Assembly (NCBI RefSeq): GCF_004363555.1
Contig: NZ_SNZJ01000001.1
Span: forward strand, 1 to 64,000
Source of the DNA: Halomonas ventosae
GTDB lineage: Bacteria > Pseudomonadota > Gammaproteobacteria > Pseudomonadales > Halomonadaceae
DNA length: 64,000 nucleotides
Direction of reading: 5' to 3'
The translations under genes and the position numbers were made by a program. The number at the start of each line of letters is the position of its first letter. Position 1 is the stretch's first letter. This document shows, one piece after another, positions 59,620 to 64,000 of this stretch. The notes below the pieces were generated by a model. That model saw only the letters and a list, made by a program, of their open reading frames with translations. It was not told the origin of the DNA and did not search any database.

Positions 59620-59631
59620 GCGGTAGCGTTC
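59620..59631 (+). promoter_or_regulatory. Second ops element, upstream of the Wzz-like gene
   Basis: GGCGGTAGCGTT, differing from the wza ops only in the last base, 31 bases before the start at 59662. Flanks also match those of the first one (CGAGGA..ATGC before, CCCG after), so the whole leader seems duplicated. A TACAAT -10 lies at 59516-59521. The 335-base gap 59327-59661 otherwise has no gene. Confidence 0.75.
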
Positions 59632-59661
59632 CCGTGACATGGCTGAAGGTGACTCCAAAAA

Positions 59662-60450
59662 ATGAACAATTCTCCGGACGGGCCGGCACCGCGATACGCT
59701 AGCGACGATGAGATCTCCCTGGTGGACCTCGCCAAGATCCTGATCAGGCGCTGGAAGCTGATGGCAGTGACCTTTCTGGTCATCGTGCTGGGTGCCCTGG
59801 CCTATGCGCTGATGATGGAACGCACCTTCGAGTATGTCTCCCTTTATCAGGTGGCCGAGCAGGCACCCACCGATAACCGGGAAAATGGCGCACTCGAACC
59901 TCCCTCCTCGATCGTGGCCAAGACCAGCAACCTCTATCTGGGTTCCGTGACACGCCAGATCCTCGATAACGAGGGCATGGCATCGCTCCCGTTCGAGATA
60001 TCTGTCGACAATCCGGAGGACACCCTGCTGGTGAAGCTGGCGTCGCAAGCCGCCGAGGCCAACGCCGCTGTGGTCGAATCCTTGCATGCCGAGGTGCTGG
60101 GGCGTATCGAGAAGGACCAGCAAGCCCTCCTCGAGCGCCGGCGCGAGGCCCTAGACCGCCAACTGGAAAGTACTCAGAGCTCCCTGGAGCTAGCCAAGGA
60201 ATCCTCTAGCCCCTCTGCCGCGGAACTCGTGGCAAGCTACTCCCAGCGCGTAGCGGATATCGAGGATCGCCTGACGCAGTTGCAGGAAGGGCAGGTCGTG
60301 CAGACCGCCGTGAAGAGCCTCAAGCCATCCGGCACAAGCCGTAGCCTTGTGATGGCCTTGGCGATTGTGCTTGGTGGCATGCTGGCCGTGATGATGGCAT
60401 TTCTTACTCAGTTTGCCGTGGCAGTTCGCGACAGCTTGCAGGAAGGGTAG
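59662..60450 (+). CDS. Wzz-family chain-length determinant protein
   Basis: 262 residues. Two membrane helices (about 33-52 and 232-252) with a periplasmic coiled coil between (IEKDQQALLERRREALDRQLESTQ). EISLVDLAKILIRRWKLM is the standard Wzz N-terminus. Sets chain length of a polysaccharide, probably the polymer produced by the following genes. Shorter than typical Wzz (about 320), and without a conserved PxxP-loop seen by eye. Confidence 0.8.
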   Translation: MNNSPDGPAPRYASDDEISLVDLAKILIRRWKLMAVTFLVIVLGALAYALMMERTFEYVSLYQVAEQAPTDNRENGALEPPSSIVAKTSNLYLGSVTRQILDNEGMASLPFEISVDNPEDTLLVKLASQAAEANAAVVESLHAEVLGRIEKDQQALLERRREALDRQLESTQSSLELAKESSSPSAAELVASYSQRVADIEDRLTQLQEGQVVQTAVKSLKPSGTSRSLVMALAIVLGGMLAVMMAFLTQFAVAVRDSLQEG

Positions 60451-60556
60451 GGGAGCTTATTCAGGGGTTACATCCCATCGCCAGGCACCCCGGCCTGACC
60501 CTTCAGCAGCCTATCTGTGACGCTCATCACTCAATAACCGGAACGATCAGCCCACC

Positions 60557-62353
60557 ATGCTTCAACGCCTTAAAGCGCTCTACCGCCTTCTAACCACTGA
60601 ACAACGCCGCCGACTGCTGCGCTTGCAAGTCTTGGTGGTGCTTATGGCCTTTGCCGAGGTAGCAGGCGTTGTCGCCATCGGCCCCTTCATGGCCTTGGTG
60701 GGGGATATGAGCCGTGTGCAAGGGGAGGGCAACCTGGCTCAGCTCTACCAGGCTACTCCCTTTACCGATCCCGCCGAATTCCTCTTCTGGCTGGGAATCG
60801 CCGTGCTCGTCGCACTTACCGGTGCCGCGGCCGTCTCCATGTTTACGGCCTGGCGGCTGGCACTCTATGCCAACCAGGTCGGAGCCGAACTGAGCATCCG
60901 GCTCTACAAGCACTACATGCAGCAGCCCTGGCTTTTCCACGCAAGTTGTTCCAGCAGCCAGTTGACCAACCAGATTGCCCAGGAATGCAACCGCATAACT
61001 GGCCAAGTAATTCGCCCGCTGATGATGATGAACGCCAAGGCGGTACTGGCGCTGGTCATGGCCTTGGCGATCTTCCTGTTCAATCCCATGGTGGCGATGG
61101 TAGGGATGGCCCTTTTTTCCGGTGCCTATCTGGTGCTTTACCGTACCGTTCGACGCAAGCTGGCCAGTAACGGCCAGGCGATCACACGCTCCAACCGCGA
61201 AAGATTCAAGCTGATGAACGAGGGATTCGGCGGCATCAAGGACGCATTGCTGCTGGGGCGCCAAGCCGACTTCAACCAGCGCTTCGAGGCCAGCAGTCGC
61301 ATCTTTGGCCGTGCGCAGGGGACTACCCAGGCGCTCTCTCAGGTTCCGCGCTACGCTATGGAGCTGATCGCCTTCGGCGCGGTGATCTTTCTGGTGCTCT
61401 ATCTGCTGGCCGCTCACCAAGGCAACCTTGGTACCATCTTACCGGTGCTGTCCATCTATGCCCTTGCGGGTTTCAAGCTGCTGCCAGCTTTCCAGCAGGT
61501 CTACACCAGCGTTGCTCAGCTGAGAGGCAACCTGGCCGCCTTCGACAGTCTGGAGGAAGACCTAAAGGCCAGCCAACACGCCAGCACAGGCACACCTGCA
61601 GAGAAGGCTGGCCATCTCGTTCCTCGCCACGAGGTTCGTCTGGACAACGTTACGTTCCATTATCCAGGCAAGGAAGAAGTTGCGCTTAACGGCCTGACCC
61701 TGACCCTGCCGGTCAACAAGGTGATCGGCCTGGTGGGTGCCTCCGGCTCCGGCAAGTCCACCGCCATTGACATGCTACTGGGGCTGATCGAGCCCGAGAA
61801 GGGGGCGCTTTTAGTGGATGGCCAGCCCTTGGCCCCGGAACAGAAGCGCGCATGGCAGAACAGCCTGGGTTTCGTGCCCCAGAGCATTTTCCTGACCGAT
61901 GCCAGTATCCGTGAGAATATCGCCTTCGGACTTCCTCCCGAGCAAATCGACGATGCACGGGTGGAAAAGGCTCTGCGCCTGGCGCATCTGGAGGAACTGC
62001 TGGAACGTCTTCCCGAAGGGCTGGATTCGGTGGTGGGAGAACGCGGTATTCAGCTTTCCGGCGGACAGCGGCAACGCATTGGTATCGCTCGGGCGCTCTA
62101 TGACGATGCCGAGGTGCTTGTGCTGGATGAAGCCACCAGCGCTCTGGACGGCATCACAGAAAAGTTGGTGATGGACGCCATTCACGACTTCTCTGGCAAG
62201 AAGACCATCATCATGATCGCCCATCGCCTGGCAACTGTTAAACAGTGCGATACCATCTATCTGCTTAAAGATGGCCAAGTCAGCGATCAAGGTTCCTACT
62301 ACGAGCTAGCTGAACGGAACGTAATTTTCCAGCGTATGGCTGATCACGCATAG
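60557..62353 (+). CDS. ABC transporter/flippase (MsbA/PglK type), fused permease-ATPase
   Basis: 598 residues. Six-helix permease (1-320) and ATPase: Walker A GASGSGKST, Q-loop LGFVPQSIFLTDASIREN, signature QLSGGQRQR, Walker B VLVLDEATSALD, H-loop IAHRLATVKQCD. Likely flips a lipid-linked oligosaccharide. Located just before glycan genes in an AT-rich region. Confidence 0.88.
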   Translation: MLQRLKALYRLLTTEQRRRLLRLQVLVVLMAFAEVAGVVAIGPFMALVGDMSRVQGEGNLAQLYQATPFTDPAEFLFWLGIAVLVALTGAAAVSMFTAWRLALYANQVGAELSIRLYKHYMQQPWLFHASCSSSQLTNQIAQECNRITGQVIRPLMMMNAKAVLALVMALAIFLFNPMVAMVGMALFSGAYLVLYRTVRRKLASNGQAITRSNRERFKLMNEGFGGIKDALLLGRQADFNQRFEASSRIFGRAQGTTQALSQVPRYAMELIAFGAVIFLVLYLLAAHQGNLGTILPVLSIYALAGFKLLPAFQQVYTSVAQLRGNLAAFDSLEEDLKASQHASTGTPAEKAGHLVPRHEVRLDNVTFHYPGKEEVALNGLTLTLPVNKVIGLVGASGSGKSTAIDMLLGLIEPEKGALLVDGQPLAPEQKRAWQNSLGFVPQSIFLTDASIRENIAFGLPPEQIDDARVEKALRLAHLEELLERLPEGLDSVVGERGIQLSGGQRQRIGIARALYDDAEVLVLDEATSALDGITEKLVMDAIHDFSGKKTIIMIAHRLATVKQCDTIYLLKDGQVSDQGSYYELAERNVIFQRMADHA

Positions 62354-62490
62354 CAAAGACGATATAAAATGGGATTAGTTGATTGATTGTTAAGCAAATA
62401 TTTGATGATGAAGAGCCTTTCGAAGGTCCTTTCTATATCAGAAATTTTCCACAGATCCCTGTAATAAATTCAGTTTAAGTATGTAAGCAT

Positions 62491-63426
62491 ATGAAAAATA
62501 AATATGGTTTGGTTATACAAGGGCCCCTCCGTTCCTTAGGTCGTTCTGGCAGCACGGCAAATATAGCATTGAGCAATCTTGATTCGGAGGATGTTGTAAA
62601 TTTTTTCTGCATTCCAACTGTTGTTAATTATTTTGAAAAATTTAATAACTTGGAAAAAATAGTATGTGTGGTTTGGGATGATGAAGATAAAAAGGATGTC
62701 GAGCTTCTACAAAATATTGTAGGCCATGAGAATATAAAGGTCATAAAAGACAGGACAAAACCTGTTTTAACTAGCGGTGGAGTGGTTCCTGGAAATAATA
62801 AGTATAGACAGTTTTATTCAACTCTAAAAGGCTTGGAGTTTTTAAAAAAGGAAGGTGTCTCTCATATCATTAAAGTTCGTTCTGATCAATCATTAGATAT
62901 CAATAAGTTGATCGAAGATTTTGAGACGGTCCAAAAAATTCGCAAAGACACTGTTATGGTTCCCAGGGTGGTTAAGAATAAAGCGGATCATCTTGCAGAT
63001 TTTTACTTTGTTTCAGAAATAGAGCTTTTTGAATTGTTGTTAAAAGATTTTCTTGAAAATAAAGAAATATTTCATCATGTGCATACAGATTTGTTCTATT
63101 GTTGGGCTAAGAGGTTTTTAGGGCAACCATATTTGCCATATTTTTTCTCAAAAACTGATCTTTTTAAAGAGTATGTGCTTAAGGCATGGAATTTTGGTTT
63201 TTGTCCAGCCTCTAAAAAAGTTTATTCTAGTATTGTTTGGCGAGGTGAGAATCTGGCTTATAGCGCAACCGATAACATTTTCCTTGAAGATATTGATTAT
63301 AATTTAGTGCTTAGGCAAGATCAGATTATTGGTAAGCCGACACTTTACTGGTTATTTTTTTCGAGAATAAAAAGGAATATAATTAATTCATATAAAAAAT
63401 TTTTTTATTTCAGGCGCAATATTTGA
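62491..63426 (+). CDS. WavE-family lipopolysaccharide synthesis protein
   Basis: 311 residues. YGLVIQGPLRSLGRSG, CVVWDDED, VVPGNNKYRQFYSTLKGL and HIIKVRSDQSLDINKLIEDF match the WavE (PF07507) family, known from Vibrio cholerae core LPS clusters. Role is a glycan-related transfer or modification. The gene is strikingly AT-rich compared with everything before 62.4 kb and uses rare codons, which points to horizontal acquisition. Confidence 0.8.
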   Translation: MKNKYGLVIQGPLRSLGRSGSTANIALSNLDSEDVVNFFCIPTVVNYFEKFNNLEKIVCVVWDDEDKKDVELLQNIVGHENIKVIKDRTKPVLTSGGVVPGNNKYRQFYSTLKGLEFLKKEGVSHIIKVRSDQSLDINKLIEDFETVQKIRKDTVMVPRVVKNKADHLADFYFVSEIELFELLLKDFLENKEIFHHVHTDLFYCWAKRFLGQPYLPYFFSKTDLFKEYVLKAWNFGFCPASKKVYSSIVWRGENLAYSATDNIFLEDIDYNLVLRQDQIIGKPTLYWLFFSRIKRNIINSYKKFFYFRRNI

Positions 63427-63572
63427 ATGAATGTTTTGTAGCCAAGCGATAATTTTGGCTCTCTTTGTTTAGAGAGATGCCGTTAATATCATCTCTCGTA
63501 AGTTTTCGCATAAACTGATGGGTTGCGTACTTTTCGGAATATTTTTATTGTATCTTTGGTAGAGCTATCGTT

Positions 63573-63947
63573 ATGAAGAAGTTGGTTGTCGATCTTGATG
63601 GTACTATTACAAAAAATGATACTTCAGATTACAGGAATGTATCCCCAAATCTGGAGGTCGTAGACAAGTTGCGCTTCTTTAAAAGCCTCGGATACGAAAT
63701 TATTATCCAGACTGCTCGCAATATGCGAACCTACGAAGGCAACGTCGGCAAGATCAATATACACACACTGCCGATCATCACAGAATGGCTCGACAGGCAT
63801 AAGGTTCCCTATGATGAAGTTCATGTAGGTAAACCTTGGTGTGGTTTTCATGGGTTCTATGTCGATGACCGGGCTGTTCGTCCGTCCGAATTTATCCGAA
63901 TGAGCCCTGAAGAAATTGAAAGCTTGATAGCAGGGGAGCATCGATAA
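63573..63947 (+). CDS. HAD-family phosphatase of polysaccharide biosynthesis
   Basis: 124 residues. DLDGTI (D7, D9) is the HAD nucleophile motif; IIIQTARNMRTYEGN has the second motif Thr and Lys/Arg, and FYVDDRAVRPSEF the final Asp pair. The short length is typical of capsule/LPS cluster HAD proteins that act on sugar phosphates. Its TAA overlaps the next ATG by one base. Confidence 0.85.
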   Translation: MKKLVVDLDGTITKNDTSDYRNVSPNLEVVDKLRFFKSLGYEIIIQTARNMRTYEGNVGKINIHTLPIITEWLDRHKVPYDEVHVGKPWCGFHGFYVDDRAVRPSEFIRMSPEEIESLIAGEHR

Positions 63948-64000
63948 TGTTCCTGATTATGTCTGCTGCCTATATTAGCCAAGAACTGAGGTCCGAGTTC
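63947..64000 (+). CDS. 5' end of the next polysaccharide gene (partial)
   Basis: ATG at 63947 overlaps the HAD stop (TAATG). The 18 visible codons read MFLIMSAAYISQELRSEF, which resembles the start of sugar-phosphate nucleotidyltransferases that accompany such HAD proteins. Truncated by the window end, so identity is tentative. Confidence 0.45.
   Translation, partial: MFLIMSAAYISQELRSEF

Noticed and set aside
1..64000. tRNA, rRNA or tmRNA genes
   Set aside because: No cloverleaf-like or rRNA-like sequence was recognised on reading the intergenic stretches; a covariance-model scan would be decisive.

Overview
The window is high-GC gammaproteobacterial chromosome, most likely a Halomonas-type member of the Halomonadaceae. 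This taxonomic call is inference. It rests on the protein families, the psrA next to lexA arrangement that is also known from Pseudomonas, the abundance of short REP hairpins, the TRAP transporters, and a Wza/Wzb/Wzc plus YjbEFGH exopolysaccharide region. No rRNA, tRNA or CRISPR array was recognised.

Layout. 1-1.7 kb: a dispersed intergenic repeat and a uracil/xanthine permease. 1.7-7.3 kb: a cupin-type XRE regulator, then a tightly coupled molybdenum cofactor operon (mobA, mobB, moeA, a moaC-moaD gene fusion, moaE, moaA) ending in a hairpin. 7.5-12.2 kb: a small H-NS/AT-hook-like protein, a REP cluster, RNase J and a polar amino acid ABC transporter. 12.5-16.5 kb: a 1327-residue membrane c-di-GMP protein with GAF, PAS, LOV-type PAS, GGDEF and EAL domains. 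16.5-26 kb: a FadR-type regulator facing an asparaginase / TRAP transporter / M20 carbamoylase / Rid / two-amidase operon. 26-29.7 kb: a second TRAP transporter on the minus strand ending in a VanX-like D-Ala-D-Ala dipeptidase.

30-36.6 kb is a patchwork accessory zone. It holds a ParE/RelE-type toxin-antitoxin pair, purU, a hicAB pair sitting between two copies of the purU promoter, a membrane protein preceded by a decayed purU start, a REP-associated transposase between REP clusters, an in-frame IS5-transposase/DinB-tail chimera, an IS110 element and a small metzincin-like lipoprotein. 36.6-40 kb: dinB and lexA (SOS operon with a LexA box), psrA with its own operator, and an L,D-transpeptidase. 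40-46.3 kb: type IV pilus genes pilC, pilB and pilA (the last with an AT-rich 3' part and a structured leader) and a pilin-glycosylation-type ligase. 46.3-50.3 kb: mscL, a CopD-like protein, cysQ, a beta-CASP nuclease and a small zinc-ribbon protein.

50.5-64 kb is an exopolysaccharide/capsule region. yjbEFGH (minus) diverges from wza-wzb-wzc, followed by a Wzz-like protein, an ABC flippase and AT-rich WavE/HAD/nucleotidyltransferase-like genes running off the window end. Both the wza and the wzz-like genes have an ops (RfaH recruitment) element in their leader, so the two blocks are probably co-regulated by antitermination. A four-helix-bundle (S23/IVP family) gene interrupts the wzb-wzc junction and is bounded by inverted AAAGTAGAAAGTG-type repeats. 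The same repeats occur as a gene-less pair inside the 5' end of yjbH. I regard this as the best candidate in the window for an undescribed element.
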